Assembly (NCBI RefSeq): GCF_001051235.1 | Contig: NZ_CBTJ020000071.1 | Location: 1-64,000 of the forward strand | From: Candidatus Competibacter denitrificans Run_A_D11 | GTDB taxonomy: Bacteria; Pseudomonadota; Gammaproteobacteria; Competibacterales; Competibacteraceae | Direction of reading: 5' to 3' | DNA length: 64,000 nucleotides | Shown: positions 19,035-27,197 of the stretch, in pieces | How the letters are laid out: each line of letters opens with the position of its first letter | Position numbering within the stretch: the first letter of the stretch is position 1 | Notes under the pieces: generated by a model | Told to the model about the DNA's origin: nothing | Seen by the model: only the letters and a program-made list of their open reading frames with translations | Database searches by the model: none | Translations under genes and position numbers: made by a program

Positions 19035-20194
19035 TAGAAACATCGACCCCGTTACCGACGGTCGAAGCCGCGCCGCGAACCCTCTTTATTCCCATTCAGG
19101 CAGGAACCTTACAGATCCGTACCCGGCGCGAGGAATGGCCGCTGGAGGCGTGCTTGGCCTGTGCCACCCGGCAAAATCCCCGCCGTCTTTATCTCTTCGT
19201 CAGTAAGGTGTTGGGCAAGCATTGGCCGGTTAAACCGAGCCTTATGCGCGCCGTTCATCGGTCGCTTGCCGAAAAAATCGCCGATTTACCGGGACCGTTG
19301 CTGGTGATTGGACTCGCCGAAACCGCTACCGCGTTGGGCCGTGGGGTTGCCGAAGAGGCCGCGCTGCAAACTGGCCGTGATGATGTCTTGTATTTGCAAA
19401 CCACTCGTTATCTCTTATCGCATCATCTTGCATTCAGCTTCGATGAATCCCACAGTCATGCGCCGGATCATGCCGTTTATCGACCCGATCCAACTTTGCG
19501 ACCGCTCTTTAACGCGGCAAAGAGCTTGGTATTGGTGGACGATGAAATATCGACTGGCAGGACGTTGCTTGAGTTGGCGAGGGCCTATTTACGGGCAAAT
19601 TTGGATATCGAGCAGGTGGCGTTGGTTTGCATCACCAATTGGTTGAGCCTGGAGCGACAGCGGAAAATCGGTGAAGTGCTGGGACGGCCAGTGCGGTTTC
19701 CGGCCTTGATCGAAGGGGAGTTCTGCTTCGATCCTAAGCCAGATTTTCCACCACCCGAATTGCCGTTGGTGATCGCTCAGCCGGATCGTCGGCATGATCA
19801 CATCACCGCCGATCCAGCACGTACTGGCGTGCTGGCCGGCCACTGGCGTTTACCGCCGCTCCCCGATCTGCCGCTGGATCGCCCACTGGCCGTGATCGGC
19901 ACCGGCGAATATGCCTACACGCCGTTTCGGGTTGCCCTGGCGTGGGAAGAGCGGGGGTGCGATGTGCGGTTCCAATCGACCACCCGTTCACCGATTTTGT
20001 TGGGCGATGCGATCACCAGCCGGCGCGAATTTTGGGACAATTATGGGGATGCCATCCCAAATTACCTCTACAACCTGGACCCAGATCGGCTGCCGGTCAT
20101 CTGTTATGAGCATCCGGCGATGTTGCTCGAACACTCTCTGGCTGCTCAAATCAGTGGGTTAAGTTGGGTCACGGAGCCTGCATGTCGCGACTGA
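19031..20194 (+). CDS. Phosphoribosyltransferase with C-terminal TRSP domain
   Basis: A 387-residue two-domain protein. The phosphoribosyltransferase part (about 30-235) has the PRPP-binding signature LVLVDDEISTGRT (166-178), with the two acidic residues and TGRT loop. The C-terminal domain (about 285-387) contains the TTRSPI sequence (TRSP at 318-321) that names the TRSP domain, plus ATP/metal-like strands. The start is GTG at 19031, four bases inside the end of the ATP-grasp gene; the longer frame upstream lies inside that gene and was rejected. It is predicted to attach ribose phosphate to a base-like substrate. The combination is known from Ter-associated biosynthetic operons. Confidence 0.87.
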   Translation: MIETSTPLPTVEAAPRTLFIPIQAGTLQIRTRREEWPLEACLACATRQNPRRLYLFVSKVLGKHWPVKPSLMRAVHRSLAEKIADLPGPLLVIGLAETATALGRGVAEEAALQTGRDDVLYLQTTRYLLSHHLAFSFDESHSHAPDHAVYRPDPTLRPLFNAAKSLVLVDDEISTGRTLLELARAYLRANLDIEQVALVCITNWLSLERQRKIGEVLGRPVRFPALIEGEFCFDPKPDFPPPELPLVIAQPDRRHDHITADPARTGVLAGHWRLPPLPDLPLDRPLAVIGTGEYAYTPFRVALAWEERGCDVRFQSTTRSPILLGDAITSRREFWDNYGDAIPNYLYNLDPDRLPVICYEHPAMLLEHSLAAQISGLSWVTEPACRD

Positions 20195-20922
20195 TTCTGT
20201 TTCTCGATCTCGACGATACGATTTTGCAAACGGCGCCGAAGTGCCCACCGGGTGAACCGCTGATCCCGGCTGCGGTGGATCGTGCGGGCCGAGCGCTGTC
20301 ATTCATGAGTCAGGGCCAGCAGCGATTATTCGATTGGTGGGCAGAGCAGGCGACGATCATTCCCGTTACAGGCCGCACTGACGATGCCCTGGCCCGCGTC
20401 CTGATCCCTTTCACATCCTGGCGCATCACCCATCACGGTGCGGTGATTCGCCAACCCGATGGCCAGTTGCCGCCGTGGTGGCACGAGGAGATAGCGCCGT
20501 GCCTCAGTGCGGCACAACCGTTGCTGCAACAACTGGCCGAGCAGCTTGGCGTCGATGCAGTCGCAGGTGGTTATCGAGTGAGCCAGCATCGTATCGAGCA
20601 GCAATTAACCTATCTCTCGATTAAAGCCGACGGTGATGGTGACGCGCTGACTCGCGTGCGTAAGCGACTGGAGGCGGAAGGATTGCCGCCAACCGTGGCC
20701 TTACACCATAACGGCAGCAATTTAGCGCTCATGGTGCGTGCTGCGCAAAAGCACCATGCGGTGCAGCGGGTGATCCAGGAATTGGCCAAAGATGGGCCGG
20801 TGCTCAGTATCGGTGCCGGTGACAGTTTGACCGACTTGCCGTTTTTGCGACTCTGCGATTTTGCTCTAGTCCCTAAGGACAGCCAAATCCAGCGCGAGAC
20901 CTGGGGCGCGTATCAGCCATGA
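20182..20922 (+). CDS. HAD-superfamily hydrolase of the Ter-type metabolite module
   Basis: A 246-residue HAD phosphatase. Motif I is FLDLDDT (nucleophile D9, acid D11) and motif II is the Thr in IPVTGRT (T63). Motif III is probably K190 in the AAQKHHAV region, and motif IV is GAGDSLTD (D214, D218). A cap of the Cof/sucrose-phosphatase (C2) type is likely between about 85 and 180. It overlaps the end of the PRTase-TRSP gene by 13 bases, and CGGAG (20171-20175) precedes the ATG. It would remove a phosphate from an intermediate of the operon's pathway. The stop overlaps the start of the next gene (ATGA). Confidence 0.85.
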   Translation: MSRLILFLDLDDTILQTAPKCPPGEPLIPAAVDRAGRALSFMSQGQQRLFDWWAEQATIIPVTGRTDDALARVLIPFTSWRITHHGAVIRQPDGQLPPWWHEEIAPCLSAAQPLLQQLAEQLGVDAVAGGYRVSQHRIEQQLTYLSIKADGDGDALTRVRKRLEAEGLPPTVALHHNGSNLALMVRAAQKHHAVQRVIQELAKDGPVLSIGAGDSLTDLPFLRLCDFALVPKDSQIQRETWGAYQP

Positions 20923-22001
20923 TGCCGTTCACCGGGAGCTACCGGGCGGAGGACACGGTTTTTCTGCTCAAGCCGATAGCCATGGCGATGGTCGATGTGG
21001 CGAGTAAGGAGCGACTGATTCAGTCCGGTCGGCGTCATTACAGTGAGTTGCTGGCGCCGGAGCAGGTGCCCGATTCCAGTTATCTGGAGTTATTTGAAGC
21101 GCTCACTGCGCGTTACGCCCGGCGATTGGCGGGCGAGGTTCTGGCGTTGGCGTGCTATCTGCGGGATACCCGGCCTGGGCCTCTGACTATTGTTTCGCTG
21201 GCACGGGCGGGGACACCCATCGGTGCATTGCTGGTGCGGGCGCTGCGCTGGCTGGAGCAGCCCAATGCCCGGCATTATTCAATTTCTATCATTCGTGACC
21301 GGGGTATCGACGAAAACGCGCTGAAGTTCATCTTACGAGAGCAAGAGCGCAACGTGGCTGGTTTAGTGTTCGTGGATGGCTGGACTGCCAAAGGCGTTAT
21401 TGCCGATGAACTGAGCCGGGCGCTGGCAGCGTGGAACGCACATCAGCCGGAACAGGTGCCTGAGGCATTGCATGTGGTATCCGATATCGGTGGTGTCGCC
21501 GAGGTGGCGGCGACCGCTGATGATTACGCCATTCCCAGCGGTATTTTGAATGCGACGGTTTCGGGGCTGACCAGCCGCTCTATTCTGAACGCGGCCATCG
21601 AACCAACCGATTTCCATGGGTGCGTGTATTACGCCGAATTTACCGCTGACGACCGCTCAACGTGGTTTCTTGATCAAGTGAGCCGACATTTTCCCAGCGT
21701 TACGTCGCTGCCGATCCAGCATGGCGCCGAGCAACGCCAGGAGCGTCGGCAGGCGATGGTTGCTTTCTTAAAGCAAGTACATGCCCGCTATCGTATCGGT
21801 GATCGCAACTTTATTAAACCGGGCGTCGCTGAAGCGACGCGCGTGCTGCTGCGGCGCCTGCCCGATCTGCTGTTGTTGCGTGATCCCGACCAGCCCGATG
21901 TCGCGCATTTGCGGTTGCTGGCAGCGCAAAAGGGGGTGACTGTGGTCGTCGATCCACACATACCGATTCAGGCCACCGCGCTGATCAGGGATTTGTCGTG
22001 A
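20919..22001 (+). CDS. StiP-like / PRTase-family protein with C-terminal PELOTA RNA-binding domain
   Basis: A 360-residue protein. Residues 10-265 match the family called PRTase_1 or StiP: SLARAGTPIGALLVRAL (93-109), HYSISIIRDRGIDENAL (119-135) and a phosphate-binding-loop-like VFVDGWTAKGVI (150-161). The last 70 residues (NFIKPGVAEATRVLL to the end) form a small L7Ae/PELOTA-like alpha/beta domain, expected to bind RNA. One annotation of the family is cysteine protease, another phosphoribosyltransferase; neither can be settled here. It overlaps the HAD gene by four bases and ends the four-gene operon. The RNA-binding domain suggests that the product or substrate is tied to RNA. Confidence 0.82.
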   Translation: MMPFTGSYRAEDTVFLLKPIAMAMVDVASKERLIQSGRRHYSELLAPEQVPDSSYLELFEALTARYARRLAGEVLALACYLRDTRPGPLTIVSLARAGTPIGALLVRALRWLEQPNARHYSISIIRDRGIDENALKFILREQERNVAGLVFVDGWTAKGVIADELSRALAAWNAHQPEQVPEALHVVSDIGGVAEVAATADDYAIPSGILNATVSGLTSRSILNAAIEPTDFHGCVYYAEFTADDRSTWFLDQVSRHFPSVTSLPIQHGAEQRQERRQAMVAFLKQVHARYRIGDRNFIKPGVAEATRVLLRRLPDLLLLRDPDQPDVAHLRLLAAQKGVTVVVDPHIPIQATALIRDLS

Positions 22002-22014
22002 TAGAAAGCGCTTT

Positions 22015-22716
22015 TTATCCGGCGGCGGCCCCGCGCGCCCAGGCCAGGAAGCTCTCACGGTTGCGTGAACAGATCAGCACCTTGCCAGCGCCGGCAAAAC
22101 GCAACACCACGCCCTCGCCGCTGGTCGCGCTGTTCAATAAATTGCCGAGCAAGCCGGCGCCGGTTTTGGCAGTTGTCACCGAAATCTCGTAATGCAGGCC
22201 ACTGTCCCAGGCAATGACATGGGCGTTATCAATGATTACGTCCTTGCCTGGTTCCACATCCAGCACGAAGATGGAGCCGAAACCGGAGACGGCCAGTTGA
22301 CCCTTGCCGCTGGCTTCCAGCACGAACAGGCCCCCACTTTGGGCGAATAGGGCATTGCCGAGCTGTTGGGTGCGGGTGGTCAGATCAATGCCGGCGGTCG
22401 CGGCGACGAAGGCCCCGTCGTTGAGGGTGTAGCGTTGTGGGCCAACCTCCAGCATCTGGATAGCACCCGGCAGCATGGGCGAGAGCAAGCAATCACCATC
22501 GCCGCGCGTCGCTTCGATATGTTGTTGGAAGAACGATTCGCCGGTGGTCAGACGCCGCATCAGTGCGCGGCCAAAGCCGCCGCTCATCTTGCCTTGTAGG
22601 TCGAGTGGCGTTTCCATCATAACCATCGCACCGGATTCACAGATAAGCTTTTCGCCCTTACGCAGCGAAACGTGCAAGAAAGGGTCGATATCACCAGTGA
22701 TCGTAAATGTGGGCAT
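22015..22716 (-). CDS. AIM24 / TIGR00266 family protein
   Basis: A 233-residue beta-rich protein. It begins FTITGDIDPFLHVSLRKGEK with SGAMVMMETPLDL, and has a Gly-rich segment (GKMSGGFGRALMRRLTTGESFF) and VVLRFAGAGKVLICSRN near the end, the pattern of the AIM24/TIGR00266 family. In yeast Aim24 is a mitochondrial inner-membrane protein; bacterial roles are unknown. The ATG at 22716 has AAGGTG on the - strand just upstream; an upstream-extended frame has no coding character. It is convergent with the StiP gene (13 bases apart) and divergent from the C-C lyase, so it sits inside the metabolite cluster in opposite orientation. Confidence 0.85.
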   Translation of the reverse strand: MPTFTITGDIDPFLHVSLRKGEKLICESGAMVMMETPLDLQGKMSGGFGRALMRRLTTGESFFQQHIEATRGDGDCLLSPMLPGAIQMLEVGPQRYTLNDGAFVAATAGIDLTTRTQQLGNALFAQSGGLFVLEASGKGQLAVSGFGSIFVLDVEPGKDVIIDNAHVIAWDSGLHYEISVTTAKTGAGLLGNLLNSATSGEGVVLRFAGAGKVLICSRNRESFLAWARGAAAG

Positions 22717-22936
22717 GGCGCACCTTTGTATAAAATAGATGAGGGGGCAGGATAAGCCGACGGTGGATTTAGCGCGTAACGCATTCGGCATAATACGGGT
22801 AGATAATCGGCTATTTAATCTTGCATCGATAGCGAGCACCAGAAAACAGTGAGGTGTGACATGCCAGGCATCTGTCGGGAAGGTGTGGTAACCGAACCTC
22901 ACGGGTCGGTTTTGAGACTGGCGGAACCCTAAGCCG

Positions 22937-23905
22937 ATGAGTACGGTTTCACCGGATTTGTGCATGAATCTGCCGGATACTCTCCAGCAGGCTTGCACCG
23001 AACCGCTCGTTGCACCGCGTGGCTTGATGGCCATGCGGTTGGGCGCCTCTCTGTATATCCCAGCGACCCGACCGGATTTGGCGGCTATCGCTAACGGCAT
23101 CAAGTTACCTGGCTTGCGCTCGGTGGTTTTTTGCACCGAAGATTCAGTGCATGGTCGGGATCTGGAACGTGCACTTGCCAATGTGGCGGCTTTGTTGCCG
23201 GTCTTGGAGCCGTCTGCGTTGCTGCGCTTTATTCGGCCGCGCAATCCGATGGTGCTGTGGCGCTTGTTGCAGTTGGAGGGGATCGAGCGAATTCAAGGGT
23301 TCGCCTTGCCCAAATTCGGGCCGCACAATCTGGATGACTGGTTGCGAGTCTGGGAGCATCGCAAGAGCCAGCATTATTTGTTGCCGATCCTGGAGACGGT
23401 CGAAACTTTCGATCATCGCAAGATGGAGTTAGTGCGGGATCGGTTAGCGGATAACGAGTTGCACGAGCAGATTTTGTGTCTGCGGATCGGGGGCAACGAT
23501 CTGCTAAACCTGCTCGGTATTCGGCGGGGCCGGGGCGCGACGGTTTACGACACACCCTTGCGCGATACCATCGCCGATCTGGTGCGGATTTTCCATCCGG
23601 CGGGTTATCATTTGAGCGCACCGGTCTTCGATTATCTCGACACGCCAGAGGTGCTGGCGCGCGAGGTAGCCGCCGATTTGCAACATGGCTTGGTCGGCAA
23701 AACCGCGATTCATCCAGCGCAAATTCCAGTGATTGAGGCCCTGTATCGGGTCGCGTTGGATGACTACGAGACGGCAAAAGCGGTGCTGGCCCCCGATGCG
23801 GCGGCGGTGTTTCGGCGTAATGATTCGTTTTGCGAGCCTGCCACCCACTGGCGGTGGGCAACAGGCGTGCTGGCGCGGGCCGGGGTGTTCGGTGTGGCGG
23901 CCTGA
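22937..23905 (+). CDS. HpcH/HpaI-like C-C bond lyase (CitE-type TIM barrel) of the Ter-type module
   Basis: A 322-residue TIM-barrel enzyme related to citrate lyase beta subunits and HpcH/HpaI aldolases. Recognisable barrel elements are GASLYIPATRPDL, VVFCTEDSV (acidic metal/substrate pair), FALPKFGP, LPILETVETF, LRIGGNDLL and GKTAIHPAQI. The last is the typical CitE ending. This subfamily (C-C_Bond_Lyase) is known as a member of Ter-associated biosynthetic operons. It follows the four-gene operon on the same strand but is separated by the reverse-oriented AIM24 gene. Start choice is uncertain: an ATG at 22964 is possible, and neither has a strong ribosome-binding site. Confidence 0.82.
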   Translation: MSTVSPDLCMNLPDTLQQACTEPLVAPRGLMAMRLGASLYIPATRPDLAAIANGIKLPGLRSVVFCTEDSVHGRDLERALANVAALLPVLEPSALLRFIRPRNPMVLWRLLQLEGIERIQGFALPKFGPHNLDDWLRVWEHRKSQHYLLPILETVETFDHRKMELVRDRLADNELHEQILCLRIGGNDLLNLLGIRRGRGATVYDTPLRDTIADLVRIFHPAGYHLSAPVFDYLDTPEVLAREVAADLQHGLVGKTAIHPAQIPVIEALYRVALDDYETAKAVLAPDAAAVFRRNDSFCEPATHWRWATGVLARAGVFGVAA

Positions 23906-23946
23906 TGGGGGCCGTCGGATTCTCTGATGGTGCGCTACAGAGCAGA

Positions 23947-24969
23947 TTACGGAACCGGCGCTGCGAATTCGAAGGAATCGTAGAACAAGCGGTCTTCGGG
24001 TAAGCCTTGTGCAGCGAACACTGCCTTGGCAGCTTTGATCATCGGTGGTGGGCCACTCATATAAACCGTATGCCCATCCAACGCCGGATAGTCGGCGGCC
24101 ACCGCTTCGTGTACCCAGCCCGTGCGACCTTGCCAGTCATCTTCCAAGCGGGGTTCCGACAGCACTGGGGTATAGCGAAAGTTCGGGTGATCTCGCATCC
24201 ATTGACGCGGCAGCTCGTCCAAATAGAGATCAACTTTTGCCCGGACACCCCAGTAGAAGTGCAAGGGTTGATCCAGCCCGATATGAAAAGCGTGCTCCAA
24301 GATGCCTTTGAGTGGCGCAAATCCGGTGCCGCCACCGATCAGAATGATGGGAAACGCTAACTCCTCCCGCAAAAAAAAGGTTCCCAGCGGCCCTTGAAAG
24401 CGGAACAACGCTTTCTCTTTCATCCTCTCGAACAGATAGCCAGTGAAAAAACCGCCGGGCACCTGCCGTGCGTGCAATTCCAGCAAAGTATCGGCATGTG
24501 GCGGATTAGCCAGCGAGAAGCTACGCCGCCGACCGTCCGAAAGCAGGATATCCACATACTGCCCGGCCAGAAACTGGAGGCGTTCGGTGCTCGGTAAGCG
24601 CAGGTAAAGTCGCAGTACGTCTGGGGCCAGTAACTCTCGCTGTTCCACCCGGCAGGGCATGGTTTTAATGGGGATATCGCCGCTGGTTTTGATCTCGCGC
24701 GCTTCGATCACCAGATCTGAGCGTGGTCTGGCCTGGCAGAGTAAAACTTTACCTTCGCTCGCCTCACGTTCGCTAAGGCCGGGTGGCCGTCCATCTGGAT
24801 ACGCGATCTCGCCCGTGACCAACTTGGCCATACAGGCGGAACAGGTACCGGCCCGGCAGCCGTAAGGTAGCATGACCCCTTTCTCTCGCAGGGCCGCATC
24901 CAAAATCGGCTCATTTTCGGCGACTTGCAGCAGGCGGCCACTGGGTTGTAGCGTAACGCGATAAGGCAT
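23947..24969 (-). CDS. 2Fe-2S ferredoxin-NAD(P)H flavin oxidoreductase (CDP-glucoseen reductase-like)
   Basis: A 340-residue reductase in three parts. The plant-type 2Fe-2S domain has C38, C43, C46 (GCRAGTCSAC) and C78. An FAD domain carries RRSFSLANPP, and an NAD(P) domain carries IILIGGGTGFAPLKG and a terminal YMSGPPPMI with a conserved DSFEF-like aromatic end. It passes electrons from NAD(P)H through flavin to the iron-sulfur centre and a partner protein. Proteins of this build are often found next to ubiD in gammaproteobacteria and are annotated as CDP-6-deoxy-glucoseen reductase; the true partner is unknown. It lies 70 bases after ubiD on the same strand. Confidence 0.88.
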   Translation of the reverse strand: MPYRVTLQPSGRLLQVAENEPILDAALREKGVMLPYGCRAGTCSACMAKLVTGEIAYPDGRPPGLSEREASEGKVLLCQARPRSDLVIEAREIKTSGDIPIKTMPCRVEQRELLAPDVLRLYLRLPSTERLQFLAGQYVDILLSDGRRRSFSLANPPHADTLLELHARQVPGGFFTGYLFERMKEKALFRFQGPLGTFFLREELAFPIILIGGGTGFAPLKGILEHAFHIGLDQPLHFYWGVRAKVDLYLDELPRQWMRDHPNFRYTPVLSEPRLEDDWQGRTGWVHEAVAADYPALDGHTVYMSGPPPMIKAAKAVFAAQGLPEDRLFYDSFEFAAPVP

Positions 24970-25039
24970 GATGGCTTGGACTCGTGAGGCAATGGGTGCG
25001 GGCTGTTAGAGTCAATAGGTGGTGAGCGGTTCGCTGGCC

Positions 25040-26503
25040 CTATAGACCTAGCTCTCCCCAAAGGGCATCCACCCGTTGCTTAACCGCCTCGGTCATGGCG
25101 ATGGGTCGTCCCCAGGGGCGAGTGGTTTCACCTGGCCACTTGTTGGTGGCATCGAAGCCGATCTTTGAACCGAGACCGGATACCGGCGAGGCGAAATCGA
25201 GATAATCAATCGGCGTATTTTCAATGGTAACGGTATCCCGCGCTGGGTCCATGCGAGTAGTCATTGCCCAGATTACGTCTTTCCAATCGCGGGCATTGAT
25301 ATCATCATCTACGACGATGACAAACTTGGTGTACATGAACTGACGCAGAAAGGACCAAATGCCCAGCATCACCCGTTTGGCGTGACCGGGATACTGCTTG
25401 CGCAGTGATACTACCGCCAATCGGTAGGAACAGCCCTCCGGTGGCAGATAAAAATCCATAATTTCAGGAAATTGTTTTTGCAGAATGGGTACGAAGACCT
25501 CGTTCAGCGCCACGCCTAAAATCGCCGGTTCATCCGGTGGTCGGCCGGTATAAGTGCTGTGGTAGATCGGGTTTTCTCGGTGGGTGATGCGCTCGACAGT
25601 GAAGACCGGAAAGTGATCGGTTTCGTTGTAGTAACCGGTGTGATCGCCAAAAGGGCCTTCCAAAGCGGTTTCACCCGGTGCGATATGGCCTTCCAGGACA
25701 AACTCCGCCGAGGCCGGTACCTGTAATTCGCTCCCCAGGCAGTGCGCCAGTTCGGTGCGAGAACCGCGCAGCAAACCGGCAAATGCATATTCGGACAGCG
25801 TATCCGGTACGGGGGTGACCGCCGCCAGAATCGTGGCCGGATCGGCGCCCAGCGCCACAGCGACCGGAAACGGCTCACCGGGATGGGCCTGTTGCCATTC
25901 ACGAAAATCCAGCGCCCCGCCCCGGTGTGACAACCAGCGCATGATTACCTTGTTTCGACCGATCACTTGCTGGCGATAAATACCAAGATTCTGGCGTGGC
26001 TTGTGTGGGCCACGGGTGGTCACCAGCCCCCAGGTGATCAGCGGCCCCGCGTCTTCCGGCCAGCAGGTTTGGATCGGTAGCTGGGGCAGATCGACCGCCG
26101 GTCCTTCACGGACGCATTCCTGACATGCGGGCCGACTGACGTTTTTCGGCGCCATGTCGAGCACCTTCTTGAAAACTGGCAGTTTCTCCCAGGCATCGCG
26201 CAGCCCTTTAGGTGGTTCAGGCTCCTTAAGAAAAGCCAACAATTTGCCGACTTCCCGCAGCGCTGCAACCTCGTCCGCTCCCATGCCTAAGGCCACCCGC
26301 CTTGGTGTCCCAAATAGATTAGCCAATACCGGGGTGGTATGGCCTTTGGGATGCTCAAATAACAGCGCCGGGCCGCCGCCGCGCAGCACCCGGTCACAGA
26401 TCTCAGTCATCTCCAGATTCGGGTCTACCGTTACCGCGATACGCCGGAGTTCACCCAACCGTTCCAGTTGGGCGATGAAGTCCCGCAGATCCTTATATTG
26501 CAT
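25040..26503 (-). CDS. ubiD: 4-hydroxy-3-polyprenylbenzoate decarboxylase UbiD
   Basis: A 487-residue decarboxylase of ubiquinone synthesis, which uses the prenylated flavin made by UbiX. Typical blocks are present: [14 protein letters not shown] at the start, [17 protein letters not shown], the cofactor/metal region [30 protein letters not shown] with its catalytic-region acidic residues upstream, and [15 protein letters not shown]. The length equals that of E. coli UbiD. It acts in the cytoplasm or at the membrane face. It is probably co-transcribed with the flavin reductase downstream. Confidence 0.96.
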   Translation of the reverse strand: MQYKDLRDFIAQLERLGELRRIAVTVDPNLEMTEICDRVLRGGGPALLFEHPKGHTTPVLANLFGTPRRVALGMGADEVAALREVGKLLAFLKEPEPPKGLRDAWEKLPVFKKVLDMAPKNVSRPACQECVREGPAVDLPQLPIQTCWPEDAGPLITWGLVTTRGPHKPRQNLGIYRQQVIGRNKVIMRWLSHRGGALDFREWQQAHPGEPFPVAVALGADPATILAAVTPVPDTLSEYAFAGLLRGSRTELAHCLGSELQVPASAEFVLEGHIAPGETALEGPFGDHTGYYNETDHFPVFTVERITHRENPIYHSTYTGRPPDEPAILGVALNEVFVPILQKQFPEIMDFYLPPEGCSYRLAVVSLRKQYPGHAKRVMLGIWSFLRQFMYTKFVIVVDDDINARDWKDVIWAMTTRMDPARDTVTIENTPIDYLDFASPVSGLGSKIGFDATNKWPGETTRPWGRPIAMTEAVKQRVDALWGELGL

Positions 26504-26662
26504 TCGTCAGTTCTCATCAGGCCGTAAAAAGGCCCGTTCAGATCGTGGAACAAAAATTCTACCAGCGAACCAGGGTGATACGCTCGCTTTCACACGCTAG
26601 ACTTGCGGAGCATAAACGTACTCGTCATACCATTCACGCCTCGCCTGATCTTGGGAGACACC

Positions 26663-27196
26663 ATGAAGTTTTTGCTCCGCTTGGCGGCAGCCATTGATGT
26701 GCTCAACGCGGCCATTGGCCGCTGGATGACTTGGCTGATCCTGTGCTGCACCTTGATCAGCGCCTTGGCGGCTACACTGCGTTATGGGTTTGATTGGGGT
26801 TCCAATGCCTTGTTAGAAGCACAATGGTTCATGTTTGGGCTGGTGTTTCTCTTCTGCGCGGCCTGGACCCTGCAAGTCGGTGGTCATGTCCGCATTGATA
26901 TCCTGTATGCCCGGCTCAGGCCGGTGGTCCGGTTATGGATCGACATTCTGGGCAGCTTGCTGTTCCTGTTGCCGGTTTGCCTGTTGATTGCCTTTGACTC
27001 CTGGAATTTCTTTTTAATCGCCTATCGCACGGGTGAGGGTTCACCAAACCCTGGCGGTTTGCTGTGGTGGCCGCTCAAATTGGCGATTCCGGTGGCGTTC
27101 TCTCTGCTGAGCCTGCAAGGCATTTCTGAGATCATTAAAAATGTCGCGGCGTTGACAGGGCATCGGGCGCTCCCTGAGTTTCGGGGAGGGCACTGA
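26663..27196 (+). CDS. dctQ: TRAP transporter small permease (DctQ)
   Basis: A 177-residue protein with four hydrophobic helices (about 16-36, 51-69, 88-110 and 134-156), the topology of DctQ. The conserved WMTWLILCC and EAQWFMFGLVFLFCAAWTL regions are present. The ATG at 26663 was chosen over one 60 bases upstream because TTGGGAG precedes it and it gives the normal length. The stop lies one base before the dctM ATG. Together the two membrane subunits import a carboxylate-like solute using a sodium gradient. Confidence 0.9.
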   Translation: MKFLLRLAAAIDVLNAAIGRWMTWLILCCTLISALAATLRYGFDWGSNALLEAQWFMFGLVFLFCAAWTLQVGGHVRIDILYARLRPVVRLWIDILGSLLFLLPVCLLIAFDSWNFFLIAYRTGEGSPNPGGLLWWPLKLAIPVAFSLLSLQGISEIIKNVAALTGHRALPEFRGGH

Positions 27197-27197
27197 G

